Assembly (NCBI GenBank): GCA_030267565.1
Contig: BRXU01000002.1
Location: 6,205,501 to 6,269,500 of the forward strand
DNA: 64,000 nt
Direction of reading: 5' to 3'
From: Pleodorina starrii
Taxonomy: Eukaryota > Chlorophyta > Chlorophyceae > Chlamydomonadales > Volvocaceae
Below are positions 21,454 through 33,583 of this stretch, in pieces (position 1 is the first letter of the stretch; the number at the start of each line of letters is the position of its first letter). Below the pieces are notes generated by a model. It was not told the origin of the DNA and ran no database searches. It worked only from the letters and a program-made list of their open reading frames with translations. Position numbers and translations under genes: made by a program.

Positions 21454-21524
21454 TGCACCAGCCGAGAACTGAACTGGGGTCTGGTCCGTGGCAAGGACCT
21501 ATGCTACCAATATACCACTGGTGC
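21454..21524 (-). tRNA. trnG(GCC): tRNA-Gly(GCC), unit 8, probably inactive
   Basis: C51-C63 mismatch, T-loop TTCAGTT in which the normally invariant A58 is G, and the D-loop G to T change. The most damaged Gly copy. Confidence 0.55.
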
Positions 21525-22080
21525 TGAACACTGCACATGTCCACTGCACAAAAGACTTACCACCCTGTTCATACTTGCCAACAAACAATTGGCCTTTGTT
21601 CATGCAAACCTGGTGTACTTGCTGATAAAGACATACACTGCCCAGTGAGGGGCTCAGATAGAACTCACAACCACAAGGTTAAGAGTCTTGCCCTCTTCCA
21701 CTGAATGAGCTGAACAGGCACATTTTCAAACCTCGTACACACAGAGACATGTATGGAGTGTGCACCAATGGATGTGTTGCACAGAAAGGGACCAGACCAG
21801 ATGTAGGGCTCAGCAGTGGCACAACCAGTAGGGTGCAAAAATTTTTCCCATTCAGATATACTGGATATCCAATCATGGATGCATCTTACAAATACAAATA
21901 ACCCACTACCCATGTCACTTACAAATTTCACGATCAGACATCCCTCTTCCAGCTATTCACATGTGTAGTATGGAATTCCCACTTATCATGCTCCCGAAAT
22001 CCACCCAGCACCCAACATGTGAATGCCGAGTACAGGACATGTTTTAGCTGTTGCAGACATGTGTACGTGGACACATATTC

Positions 22081-22153
22081 CGAGCCTACCAGGGATCAAA
22101 CCTGGAATCTCCGGTTCCGTAGACCGGCGCTTTATCCATTAAGCCATAGGCCC
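22081..22153 (-). tRNA. trnR(ACG): tRNA-Arg(ACG), unit 8, T-loop change
   Basis: Acceptor is intact but C56 of the T-loop is U (B box GGTTTGATCCC). This should weaken TFIIIC binding and the G19-C56 tertiary pair. Confidence 0.65.
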
Positions 22154-22980
22154 TTATCCGAGTTCAGGCACTTGTTAAACACCAGGAACGTGTTGGATTC
22201 ATTGACGAGCTTGGCACGCAGGCCCACATACAGCTCAATCATTAAGCCACAGGGGCACAGGTAGAATTTATGTGCCATGATGTCAAGCAACAACAAACAA
22301 AGTGCACAATCTGGTCTGTTGATGCACCTTTTTGTGGGAAAACAGGGACTGTCACTTTATACCATACATGGAGCCTTAGGGTGAATTCTCCCAAGGTCCT
22401 GGGTTTCTGAGCCTTCTCCTGCGGTGTCTCTCACTCGTTCCTGTTTGGTTGACTTAAGCTGGCAAGTATGGGTGAGTGTCTTGGCAGCTCTTGTCGCCTC
22501 CAGCACAGTGCATGGCTAGCTGGCCCATTGGCTCTACTTTTCAAGAGTTTGGAACCCACTGCAAGGCATACATACACAACAAAGGAATGTATTGAACAGG
22601 TTTTTCTCAAAACATTGTGATGCTGGGTCATACATACATACTACACAGCTCACCATGGCCATGCCAGCCACCATTCCACATGAAAGCGTGATCCAATGGT
22701 ACATTTCAGATAGTGTTTTTATGTGCAGGTCATCAGCATGGCAATGCATGGAGGATGCATACTGCAGCCATATGTGGGCCAATAATAGGTGGGATGGATA
22801 TTTTGAACTGGGGTCTGCACATACAATCCCTAAACATATATAGTCATACTTAGTTATGCAGTTTTCGGAGCTGCACCCATACAGACAGGGGAAACAGGTT
22901 ATTCTTGACCCTGTAACTTATGCCATTCGGCTAAACGACCAAGGAAAACATGACCACATTCTCTATGTGTAAGATATCTG

Positions 22981-23051
22981 TGCACCAGCCGAGAATCGAA
23001 CTCGGGTCTGGTCCGTGGCAAGGACCTATGCTACCACTATACCACTGATGC
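22981..23051 (-). tRNA. trnG(GCC): tRNA-Gly(GCC), unit 9, wobble acceptor
   Basis: C4 to U makes a U4-G69 wobble pair; otherwise the reference form. Confidence 0.9.
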
Positions 23052-23607
23052 TGAACACTGCACATGTCCACTGCACAAAAGACTTACCACCCTGTTCATA
23101 CTTGCCAACAAACAATTGGCCTATGTTCATGCAAACCTGGTGTACTTGCTGATAAAGACATACACTGCCCAGTGAGGGGCTCAGATAGAACTCACAACCA
23201 CAAGGTTAAGAGTCTTGCCCTCTTCCACTGAATGAGCTGAACAGGCACATTTTCAAACCTCGTACACACAGAGACATGTATGGAGTGTGCACCAATGGAT
23301 GTGTTGCACAGAAAGGGACCAGACCAGATGTAGGGCTCAGCAGTGGCACAACCAGTAGGGTGCAAAAATGTTTCCCATTCAGATATACTGGATATCCAAT
23401 CATGGATGCATCTTACAAATACAAATAACCCACTACCCATGTCACTTACAAATTTCACGATCAGACATCCCTCTTCCAGCTATTCACATGTGTAGTATGG
23501 AATTCCCACTTATCATGCTCCCGAAATCCACCCAGCACCCAACATGTGAATACCGAGTACAGGACATGTTTTAGCTGTTGCAGACATGTGTACGTAGACA
23601 TATATTC

Positions 23608-23680
23608 CGAGCCTACCAGGGATCGAACCTGGAATCTCCGGTTCCGTAGACCGGCGCTTTATCCATTAAGCCATAGGCCC
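23608..23680 (-). tRNA. trnR(ACG): tRNA-Arg(ACG), unit 9, intact
   Basis: Same as the intact unit 1 gene. Confidence 0.93.
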
Positions 23681-24507
23681 TTAGCCGAGTTCAGGCACTT
23701 GTTAAATACCAGGAACGTGTTGGATTCATTGACGAGCTTGGCACGCAGGCCCACATACAGCTCAATCATTAAGCCACAGGGGCACAGGTAGAATTTATGT
23801 GCCATGATGTCAAGCAACAACAAACAAAGTGCACAATCTGGTCTGTTGATGCACCTTTTTGTGGGAAAACAGGGACTGTCACTTTATACCATACATGGAG
23901 CCTTAGGGTGAATTCTCCCAAGGTCCTGGGTTTCTGAGCCTTCTCCTGCGGTGTCTCTCACTCGTTCCTGTTTGGTTGACTTAAGCTGGCAAGTATGGGT
24001 GAGTGTCTTGGCAGCTCTTGTCGCCTCAAGCACAGTGCATGGCTAGCTGGCCCATTGGCTCTACTTTTCAAGAGTTTGGAACCCACTGCAAGGCATACAT
24101 ACACAACAAAGGAATGTATTGAACAGGTTTTTCTCAAAACATTGTGATGCTGGGTCATACATACATACTACACAGCTCACCATGGCCATGCCAGCTACCA
24201 TTCCACATGAAAGCGTGATCCAATGGTACATTTCAGATAGTGTTTTTATGTGCAGGTCATCAGCATGGCAATGCATGGAGGATGCATACTGCAGCCATAT
24301 GTGGGCCAATAATAGGTGGGATGGATATTTTGAACTGGGGTCTGCACATACAATCCCTAAACATATATAGTCATACTTAGTTATGCAGTTTTCGGAGCTG
24401 CACCCATACAGACAGGGGAAACAGGTTATTCTTGACCCTGTAACTTATGCCATTCGGCTAAACGACCAAGGAAAACATGACCACATTCTCTATGTGTAAG
24501 ATATCTG

Positions 24508-24578
24508 TGCACCAGCCGAGAATCGAACTCGGGTCTGGTCCGTGGCAAGGACCTATGCTACCACTATACCACTGATGC
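24508..24578 (-). tRNA. trnG(GCC): tRNA-Gly(GCC), unit 10, wobble acceptor
   Basis: U4-G69 wobble, as in unit 9. Confidence 0.9.
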
Positions 24579-25134
24579 TGAACACTGCACATGTCCACTG
24601 CACAAAAGACTTACCACCCTGTTCATACTTGCCAACAAACAATTGGCCTATGTTCATGCAAACCTGGTGTACTTGCTGATAAAGACATACACTGCCCAGT
24701 GAGGGGCTCAGATAGAACTCACAACCACAAGGTTAAGAGTCTTGCCCTCTTCCACTGAATGAGCTGAACAGGCACATTTTCAAACCTCGTACACACAGAG
24801 ACATGTATGGAGTGTGCACCAATGGATGTGTTGCACAGAAAGGGACCAGACCAGATGTAGGGCTCAGCAGTGGCACAACCAGTAGGGTGCAAAAATGTTT
24901 CCCATTCAGATATACTGGATATCCAATCATGGATGCATCTTACAAATACAAATAACCCACTACCCATGTCACTTACAAATTTCACGATCAGACATCCCTC
25001 TTCCAGCTATTCACATGTGTAGTATGGAATTCCCACTTATCATGCTCCCGAAATCCACCCAGCACCCAACATGTGAATGCCGAGTACAGGACATGTTTTA
25101 GCTGTTGCAGACATGTGTACGTGGACACATATTC

Positions 25135-25207
25135 CGAGCCTACCAGGGATCAAACCTGGAATCTCCGGTTCCGTAGACCGGCGCTTTATCCATTAAGCCA
25201 TAGGCCC
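25135..25207 (-). tRNA. trnR(ACG): tRNA-Arg(ACG), unit 10, T-loop change
   Basis: C56 to U, identical to unit 8. Confidence 0.65.
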
Positions 25208-26034
25208 TTATCCGAGTTCAGGCACTTGTTAAACACCAGGAACGTGTTGGATTCATTGACGAGCTTGGCACGCAGGCCCACATACAGCTCAATCATTAAG
25301 CCACAGGGGCACAGGTAGAATTTATGTGCCATGATGTCAAGCAACAACAAACAAAGTGCACAATCTGGTCTGTTGATGCACCTTTTTGTGGGAAAACAGG
25401 GACTGTCACTTTATACCATACATGGAGCCTTAGGGTGAATTCTCCCAAGGTCCTGGGTTTCTGAGCCTTCTCCTGCGGTGTCTCTCACTCGTTCCTGTTT
25501 GGTTGACTTAAGCTGGCAAGTATGGGTGAGTGTCTTGGCAGCTCTTGTCGCCTCCAGCACAGTGCATGGCTAGCTGGCCCATTGGCTCTACTTTTCAAGA
25601 GTTTGGAACCCACTGCAAGGCATACATACACAACAAAGGAATGTATTGAACAGGTTTTTCTCAAAACATTGTGATGCTGGGTCATACATACATACTACAC
25701 AGCTCACCATGGCCATGCCAGCCACCATTCCACATGAAAGCGTGATCCAATGGTACATTTCAGATAGTGTTTTTATGTGCAGGTCATCAGCATGGCAATG
25801 CATGGAGGATGCATACTGCAGCCATATGTGGGCCAATAATAGGTGGGATGGATATTTTGAACTGGGGTCTGCACATACAATCCCTAAACATATATAGTCA
25901 TACTTAGTTATGCAGTTTTCGGAGCTGCACCCATACAGACAGGGGAAACAGGTTATTCTTGACCCTGTAACTTATGCCATTCGGCTAAACGACCAAGGAA
26001 AACATGACCACATTCTCTATGTGTAAGATATCTG

Positions 26035-26105
26035 TGCACCAGCCGAGAATCGAACTCGGGTCTGGTCCGTGGCAAGGACCTATGCTACCACTATACCACT
26101 GATGC
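26035..26105 (-). tRNA. trnG(GCC): tRNA-Gly(GCC), unit 11, wobble acceptor
   Basis: U4-G69 wobble. Confidence 0.9.
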
Positions 26106-26661
26106 TGAACACTGCACATGTCCACTGCACAAAAGACTTACCACCCTGTTCATACTTGCCAACAAACAATTGGCCTATGTTCATGCAAACCTGGTGTACT
26201 TGCTGATAAAGACATACACTGCCCAGTGAGGGGCTCAGATAGAACTCACAACCACAAGGTTAAGAGTCTTGCCCTCTTCCACTGAATGAGCTGAACAGGC
26301 ACATTTTCAAACCTCGTACACACAGAGACATGTATGGAGTGTGCACCAATGGATGTGTTGCACAGAAAGGGACCAGACCAGATGTAGGGCTCAGCAGTGG
26401 CACAACCAGTAGGGTGCAAAAATGTTTCCCATTCAGATATACTGGATATCCAATCATGGATGCATCTTACAAATACAAATAACCCACTACCCATGTCACT
26501 TACAAATTTCACGATCAGACATCCCTCTTCCAGCTATTCACATGTGTAGTATGGAATTCCCACTTATCATGCTCCCGAAATCCACCCAGCACCCAACATG
26601 TGAATACCGAGTACAGGACATGTTTTAGCTGTTGCAGACATGTGTACGTAGACATATATTC

Positions 26662-26734
26662 CGAGCCTACCAGGGATCGAACCTGGAATCTCCGGTTCCG
26701 TAGACCGGCGCTTTATCCATTAAGCCATAGGCCC
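26662..26734 (-). tRNA. trnR(ACG): tRNA-Arg(ACG), unit 11, intact
   Basis: Same as the intact unit 1 gene. Confidence 0.93.
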
Positions 26735-27561
26735 TTAGCCGAGTTCAGGCACTTGTTAAATACCAGGAACGTGTTGGATTCATTGACGAGCTTGGCACGC
26801 AGGCCCACATACAGCTCAATCATTAAGCCACAGGGGCACAGGTAGAATTTATGTGCCATGATGTCAAGCAACAACAAACAAAGTGCACAATCTGGTCTGT
26901 TGATGCACCTTTTTGTGGGAAAACAGGGACTGTCACTTTATACCATACATGGAGCCTTAGGGTGAATTCTCCCAAGGTCCTGGGTTTCTGAGCCTTCTCC
27001 TGCGGTGTCTCTCACTCGTTCCTGTTTGGTTGACTTAAGCTGGCAAGTATGGGTGAGTGTCTTGGCAGCTCTTGTCGCCTCAAGCACAGTGCATGGCTAG
27101 CTGGCCCATTGGCTCTACTTTTCAAGAGTTTGGAACCCACTGCAAGGCATACATACACAACAAAGGAATGTATTGAACAGGTTTTTCTCAAAACATTGTG
27201 ATGCTGGGTCATACATACATACTACACAGCTCACCATGGCCATGCCAGCTACCATTCCACATGAAAGCGTGATCCAATGGTACATTTCAGATAGTGTTTT
27301 TATGTGCAGGTCATCAGCATGGCAATGCATGGAGGATGCATACTGCAGCCATATGTGGGCCAATAATAGGTGGGATGGATATTTTGAACTGGGGTCTGCA
27401 CATACAATCCCTAAACATATATAGTCATACTTAGTTATGCAGTTTTCGGAGCTGCACCCATACAGACAGGGGAAACAGGTTATTCTTGACCCTGTAACTT
27501 ATGCCATTCGGCTAAACGACCAAGGAAAACATGACCACATTCTCTATGTGTAAGATATCTG

Positions 27562-27632
27562 TGCACCAGCCGAGAATCGAACTCGGGTCTGGTCCGTGGC
27601 AAGGACCTATGCTACCACTATACCACTGATGC
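27562..27632 (-). tRNA. trnG(GCC): tRNA-Gly(GCC), unit 12, wobble acceptor
   Basis: U4-G69 wobble. Confidence 0.9.
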
Positions 27633-28188
27633 TGAACACTGCACATGTCCACTGCACAAAAGACTTACCACCCTGTTCATACTTGCCAACAAACAATTGG
27701 CCTATGTTCATGCAAACCTGGTGTACTTGCTGATAAAGACATACACTGCCCAGTGAGGGGCTCAGATAGAACTCACAACCACAAGGTTAAGAGTCTTGCC
27801 CTCTTCCACTGAATGAGCTGAACAGGCACATTTTCAAACCTCGTACACACAGAGACATGTATGGAGTGTGCACCAATGGATGTGTTGCACAGAAAGGGAC
27901 CAGACCAGATGTAGGGCTCAGCAGTGGCACAACCAGTAGGGTGCAAAAATGTTTCCCATTCAGATATACTGGATATCCAATCATGGATGCATCTTACAAA
28001 TACAAATAACCCACTACCCATGTCACTTACAAATTTCACGATCAGACATCCCTCTTCCAGCTATTCACATGTGTAGTATGGAATTCCCACTTATCATGCT
28101 CCCGAAATCCACCCAGCACCCAACATGTGAATGCCGAGTACAGGACATGTTTTAGCTGTTGCAGACATGTGTACGTAGACATATAATC

Positions 28189-28261
28189 CGAGCATACCAG
28201 GGATCGAACCTGGAATCTCCGGTTCCGTAGACCGGCGCTTTATCCATTAAGCCATAGGCCC
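28189..28261 (-). tRNA. trnR(ACG): tRNA-Arg(ACG), unit 12, acceptor mismatch
   Basis: C5-U68 mismatch, with ATAATCC instead of ATATTCC just past the 3' end. Confidence 0.75.
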
Positions 28262-29088
28262 TTATCCGAGTTCAGGCACTTGTTAAATACCAGGAACGTG
28301 TTGGATTCATTGACGAGCTTGGCACGCAGGCCCACATACAGCTCAATCATTAAGCCACAGGGGCACAGGTAGAATTTATGTGCCATGATGTCAAGCAACA
28401 ACAAACAAAGTGCACAATCTGGTCTGTTGATGCACCTTTTTGTGGGAAAACAGGGACTGTCACTTTATACCATACATGGAGCCTTAGGGTGAATTCTCCC
28501 AAGGTCCTGGGTTTCTGAGCCTTCTCCTGCGGTGTCTCTCACTCGTTCCTGTTTGGTTGACTTAAGCTGGCAAGTATGGGTGAGTGTCTTGGCAGCTCTT
28601 GTCGCCTCAAGCACAGTGCATGGCTAGCTGGCCCATTGGCTCTACTTTTCAAGAGTTTGGAACCCACTGCAAGGCATACATACACAACAAAGGAATGTAT
28701 TGAACAGGTTTTTCTCAAAACATTGTGATGCTGGGTCATACATACATACTACACAGCTCACCATGGCCATGCCAGCCACCATTCCACATGAAAGCGTGAT
28801 CCAATGGTACATTTCAGATAGTGTTTTTATGTGCAGGTCATCAGCATGGCAATGCATGGAGGATGCATACTGCAGCCATATGTGGGCCAATAATAGGTGG
28901 GATGGATATTTTGAACTGGGGTCTGCACATACAATCCCTAAACATATATAGTCATACTTAGTTATGCAGTTTTCGGAGCTGCACCCATACAGACAGGGGA
29001 AACATGTTATTCTTGACCCTGTAACTTATGCCATTCGGCTAAACGACCAAGGAAAACATGACCACATTCTCTATGTGTAAGATATCTG

Positions 29089-29159
29089 TGCACCAGCCGA
29101 GAATTGAACTGGGGTCTGGTCCGTGGCAAGGACCTATGCTACCACTATACCACTGGTGC
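29089..29159 (-). tRNA. trnG(GCC): tRNA-Gly(GCC), unit 13, altered T-arm
   Basis: C51-C63 mismatch and TTCAATT loop, as in unit 1. Confidence 0.75.
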
Positions 29160-29715
29160 TGAACACTGCACATGTCCACTGCACAAAAGACTTACCACCC
29201 TGTTCATACTTGCCAACAAACAATTGGCCTATGTTCATGCAAACCTGGTGTACTTGCTGATAAAGACATACACTGCCCAGTGAGGGGCTCAGATAGAACT
29301 CACAACCACAAGGTTAAGAGTCTTGCCCTCTTCCACTGAATGAGCTGAACAGGCACATTTTCAAACCTCGTACACACAGAGACATGTATGGAGTGTGCAC
29401 CAATGGATGTGTTGCACAGAAAGGGACCAGACCAGATGTAGGGCTCAGCAGTGGCACAACCAGTAGGGTGCAAAAATGTTTCCCATTCAGATATACTGGA
29501 TATCCAATCATGGATGCATCTTACAAATACAAATAACCCACTACCCATGTCACTTACAAATTTCACGATCAGACATCCCTCTTCCAGCTATTCACATGTG
29601 TAGTATGGAATTCCCACTTATCATGCTCCCGAAATCCACCCAGCACCCAACATGTGAATGCCGAGTACAGGACATGTTTTAGCTGTTGCAGCCATGTGTA
29701 CGTGGACACATATTC

Positions 29716-29788
29716 CGAGCCTACCAGGGATCGAACCTGGAATCTCCGGTTCCGTAGACCGGCGCTTTATCCATTAAGCCATAGGCCC
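29716..29788 (-). tRNA. trnR(ACG): tRNA-Arg(ACG), unit 13, intact
   Basis: Same as the intact unit 1 gene. Confidence 0.93.
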
Positions 29789-30615
29789 TTAGCCGAGTTC
29801 AGGCACTTGTTAAACACCAGGAACGTGTTGGATTCATTGACGAGCTTGGCACGCAGGCCCACATACAGCTCAATCATTAAGCCACAGGGGCACAGGTAGA
29901 ATTTATGTGCCATGATGTCAAGCAACAACAAACAAAGTGCACAATCTGGTCTGTTGATGCACCTTTTTGTGGGAAAACAGGGACTGTCACTTTATACCAT
30001 ACATGGAGCCTTAGGGTGAATTCTCCCAAGGTCGTGGGTTTCTGAGCCTTCTCCTGCGGTGTCTCTCACTCGTTCCTGTTTGGTTGACTTAAGCTGGCAA
30101 GTATGGGTGAGTGTCTTGGCAGCTCTTGTCGCCTCCAGCACAGTGCATGGCTAGCTGGCCCATTGGCTCTACTTTTCAACAGTTTGGAACCCACTGCAAG
30201 GCATACATACACAACAAAGGAATGTATTGAACAGGTTTTTCTCAAAACATTGTGATGCTGGGTCATACATACATACTACACAGCTCACCATGGCCATGCC
30301 AGCCACCATTCCACATGAAAGCGTGATCCAATGGTACATTTCAGATAGTGTTTTTATGTGCAGGTCATCAGCATGGCAATGCATGGAGGATGCATACTGC
30401 AGCCATATGTGGGCCAATAATAGGTGGGATGGATATTTTGAACTGGGGTCTGCACATACAATCCCTAAACATATATAGTCATACTTAGTTATGCAGTTTT
30501 CGGAGCTGCACCCATACAGACAGGGGAAACAGGTTATTCTTGACCCTGTAACTTATGCCATTCGGCTAAACGACCAAGGAAAACATGACCACATTCTCTA
30601 TGTGTAAGATATCTG

Positions 30616-30686
30616 TGCACCAGCCGAGAATCGAACTCGGGTCTGGTCCGTGGCAAGGACCTATGCTACCACTATACCACTGGTGC
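30616..30686 (-). tRNA. trnG(GCC): tRNA-Gly(GCC), unit 14, canonical
   Basis: Identical to the reference form. Confidence 0.93.
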
Positions 30687-31242
30687 TGAACACTGCACAT
30701 GTCCACTGCACAAAAGACTTACCACCCTGTTCATACTTGCCAACAAACAATTGGCCTATGTTCATGCAAACCTGGTGTACTTGCTGATAAAGACATACAC
30801 TGCCCAGTGAGGGGCTCAGATAGAACTCACAACCACAAGGTTAAGAGTCTTGCCCTCTTCCACTGAATGAGCTGAACAGGCACATTTTCAAACCTCGTAC
30901 ACACAGAGACATGTATGGAGTGTGCACCAATGGATGTGTTGCACAGAAAGGGACCAGACCAGATGTAGGGCTCAGCAGTGGCACAACCAGTAGGGTGCAA
31001 AAATGTTTCCCATTCAGATATACTGGATATCCAATCATGGATGCATCTTACAAATACAAATAACCCACTACCCATGTCACTTACAAATTTCACGATCAGA
31101 CATCCCTCTTCCAGCTATTCACATGTGTAGTATGGAATTCCCACTTATCATGCTCCCGAAATCCACCCAGCACCCAACATGTGAATGCCGAGTACAGGAC
31201 ATGTTTTAGCTGTTGCAGACATGTGTACGTAGACATATATTC

Positions 31243-31315
31243 CGAGCCTACCAGGGATCGAACCTGGAATCTCCGGTTCCGTAGACCGGCGCTTTATCCA
31301 TTAAGCCATAGGCCC
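31243..31315 (-). tRNA. trnR(ACG): tRNA-Arg(ACG), unit 14, intact
   Basis: Same as the intact unit 1 gene. Confidence 0.93.
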
Positions 31316-32142
31316 TTAGCCGAGTTCAGACACTTGTTAAATACCAGGAACGTGTTGGATTCATTGACGAGCTTGGCACGCAGGCCCACATACAGCTCAA
31401 TCATTAAGCCACAGGGGCACAGGTAGAATTTATGTGCCATGATGTCAAGCAACAACAAACAAAGTGCACAATCTGGTCTGTTGATGCACCTTTTTGTGGG
31501 AAAACAGGGACTGTCACTTTATACCATACATGGAGCCTTAGGGTGAATTCTCCCAAGGTCCTGGGTTTCTGAGCCTTCTCCTGCGGTGTCTCTCACTCGT
31601 TCCTGTTTGGTTGACTTAAGCTGGCAAGTATGGGTGAGTGTCTTGGCAGCTCTTGTCGCCTCAAGCACAGTGCATGGCTAGCTGGCCGATTGGCTCTACT
31701 TTTCAAGAGTTTGGAACCCACTGCAAGGCATACATACACAACAAAGGAATGTATTGAACAGGTTTTTCTCAAAACATTGTGATGCTGGGTCATACATACA
31801 TACTACACAGCTCACCATGGCCATGCCAGCCACCATTCCACATGAAAGCGTGATCCAATGGTACATTTCAGATAGTGTTTTTATGTGCAGGTCATCAGCA
31901 TGGCAATGCATGGAGGATGCATACTGCAGCCATATGTGGGCCAATAATAGGTGGGATGGATATTTTGAACTGGGGTCTGCACATACAATCCCTAAACATA
32001 TATAGTCATACTTAGTTATGCAGTTTTCGGAGCTGCACCCATACAGACAGGGGAAACAGGTTATTCTTGACCCTGTAACTTATGCCATTCGGCTAAACGA
32101 CCAAGGAAAACATGACCACATTCTCTATGTGTAAGATATCTG

Positions 32143-32213
32143 TGCACCAGCCGAGAATCGAACTCGGGTCTGGTCCGTGGCAAGGACCTATGCTACCACT
32201 ATACCACTGGTGC
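32143..32213 (-). tRNA. trnG(GCC): tRNA-Gly(GCC), unit 15, canonical
   Basis: Identical to the reference form. Confidence 0.93.
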
Positions 32214-32405
32214 TGAACACTGCACATGTCCACTGCACAAAAGACTTACCACCCTGTTCATACTTGCCAACAAACAATTGGCCTATGTTCATGCAAACCT
32301 GGTGTACTTGCTGATAAAGACATACACTGCCCAGTGAGGGGCTCAGATAGAACTCACAACCACAAGGTTAAGAGTCTTGCCCTCTTCCACTGAATGAGCT
32401 GAACA

Positions 32406-32664
32406 TTAGATTTTCGGTTAAACCGAAAATGTGGTTTGCAGGCGAGTTCAAAGCCGTGATACTGTACGGCACTTCGGGGTTCCCGTGCTGGTCTTCTCGG
32501 GTTGACCCTCGTCAGAACAGAACCTTAGCGTGTTGGCACCTCAGTGCTTTGTGCATAGCCTCGCACGTCAATCCTAACGCCGCTGTCACTTGAACTTCGG
32601 TACTCCTATTTAGCAGCGGTGCGGCCGGTGTGGTGTATTGACGTGACTCGTGGCCTTTTGGTTT
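32406..32664 (+). repeat. Left 259-bp direct terminal repeat
   Basis: Begins TTAGATTTTCGG and contains the palindrome TTTTCGGTT-A-AACCGAAAA near its start. It differs from the right copy at three positions, all CpG in the right copy and TpG or CpA here. Confidence 0.95.
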
Positions 32665-32720
32665 TGCTTGGACCACTTAATAGCAGTGGTGCGGTGCGGT
32701 GCATCTGAACCGACGGCATT

Positions 32721-33150
32721 ATGATTTTTGACCATCTCAAGACCATCATTGACTGCGACCGGGAACTGGGACAAATATCCACAACTCAGCGACGTCGGTT
32801 TCCAACACATGCAAGTATGCGAACAGAAACATTTGGATATTTGTTTGGAGGAGCAGGAGAAGCTCGCGGAGCTGGAGGCCCCGTGGGCAACAGCCAGCAA
32901 GGCAGCAAAAGATGCCTATCTTGCTCAGATTGGGTTGGCTAAGGGCCTTTTCGACCTCAGACGCCGACCTGAATTTGCGGGAACAGATACGTGAGGCGCT
33001 ACACGTGCGGAAGAAAGCGATTCTCCTAGGAGCGCATGCCTCAGTGGGAACCAAGGTTCCCCCTTCCGCTGAAAACCCAGGTGAGGCCGCTGGGGCTACG
33101 GGACCGGGTCCGGGTACGGGGGGCCGCCGGGTAGGCGCGAGGGGACCGGT
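32721..33150 (+). pseudogene. Gag-like N-terminal ORF relic, frameshifted
   Basis: Protein-like stretches switch frame twice: MIFDHLKTIIDCDRELG from 32721, then LEEQEKLAELEAPWATASK around 32850, then LNLREQIREALHVRKKAILL around 32968. The mix of charged helices is plausible for a retroelement structural protein, but no domain is recognised. A third frame stays open to 33364 with an acidic stretch (VHVEVDGEDDVEDAAA). Confidence 0.45.
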
Positions 33151-33189
33151 AGCGGCAGCAGAGGCAGCAGCAGCAGCAGCGCTTCCTCA

Positions 33190-33527
33190 GCACGGCGGTA
33201 CAGCGGCTGGCGATCTCGATGTCCACGTCGAGGTGGACGGCGAAGATGACGTTGAGGATGCCGCCGCCACGGAAGGTTTCGACCGATGGGTCAATGCACT
33301 CGCCGACCCGGAAGTGCTGGGCCTGGGGCGCTGGCCGCCTGGGCGAACTTTTGTGCCTGCGTGACCACCGAGTCTGCGTGCTCGGCCTCCAACGCGGCGG
33401 CCTGTGCCGCGAGCATGCTGTTGTTGACGAAGCGGTTGGCCTGGCTGTTGAAGGCCGCCTGGTTGGAGGCGAGCTGGGCTGCTGCTGCACGCGGGGGCGG
33501 GGCACTGCGCGGTAACCCCCCCCCCAC
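33190..33527 (-). pseudogene. Coding-like antisense stretch, frameshifted
   Basis: On the minus strand from 33527 an Ala/Gln/Asn-rich helical sequence (QLASNQAAFNSQANRFVNNS) uses almost only G- or C-ending codons. After a frame change near 33330 it continues as ECIDPSVETFRGGGILNVIF and AVHLDVDIEIAS. The codon pattern is as good as on the plus strand, so the true strand is uncertain. Family not recognised. Confidence 0.35.
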
Positions 33528-33583
33528 CGGTTAGACCTCGGTGTATGTGTTTGGTTTCGTGGTCTTTTTGTGGTTTTGTTGGA

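Larger units (their letters stand above)
20717..22243. repeat. tRNA array unit 8
   Basis: 1527 bp. Both tRNA genes carry loop changes at normally invariant positions. Confidence 0.97.
22244..23770. repeat. tRNA array unit 9
   Basis: 1527 bp. It carries GCCTCCAGCAC, recurring 3054 bp away in unit 11. Confidence 0.97.
23771..25297. repeat. tRNA array unit 10
   Basis: 1527 bp. CCAGCTACC replaces CCAGCCACC at about 24191, as it does 3054 bp later in unit 12. Confidence 0.97.
25298..26824. repeat. tRNA array unit 11
   Basis: 1527 bp, matching unit 9 in diagnostic variants. Confidence 0.97.
26825..28351. repeat. tRNA array unit 12
   Basis: 1527 bp, matching unit 10 in its left half. Confidence 0.97.
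28352..29878. repeat. tRNA array unit 13
   Basis: 1527 bp. Gly copy as in unit 1; GCAGCCATG replaces GCAGACATG near 29690. Confidence 0.97.
29879..31405. repeat. tRNA array unit 14
   Basis: 1527 bp, both tRNA genes intact. Confidence 0.97.
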
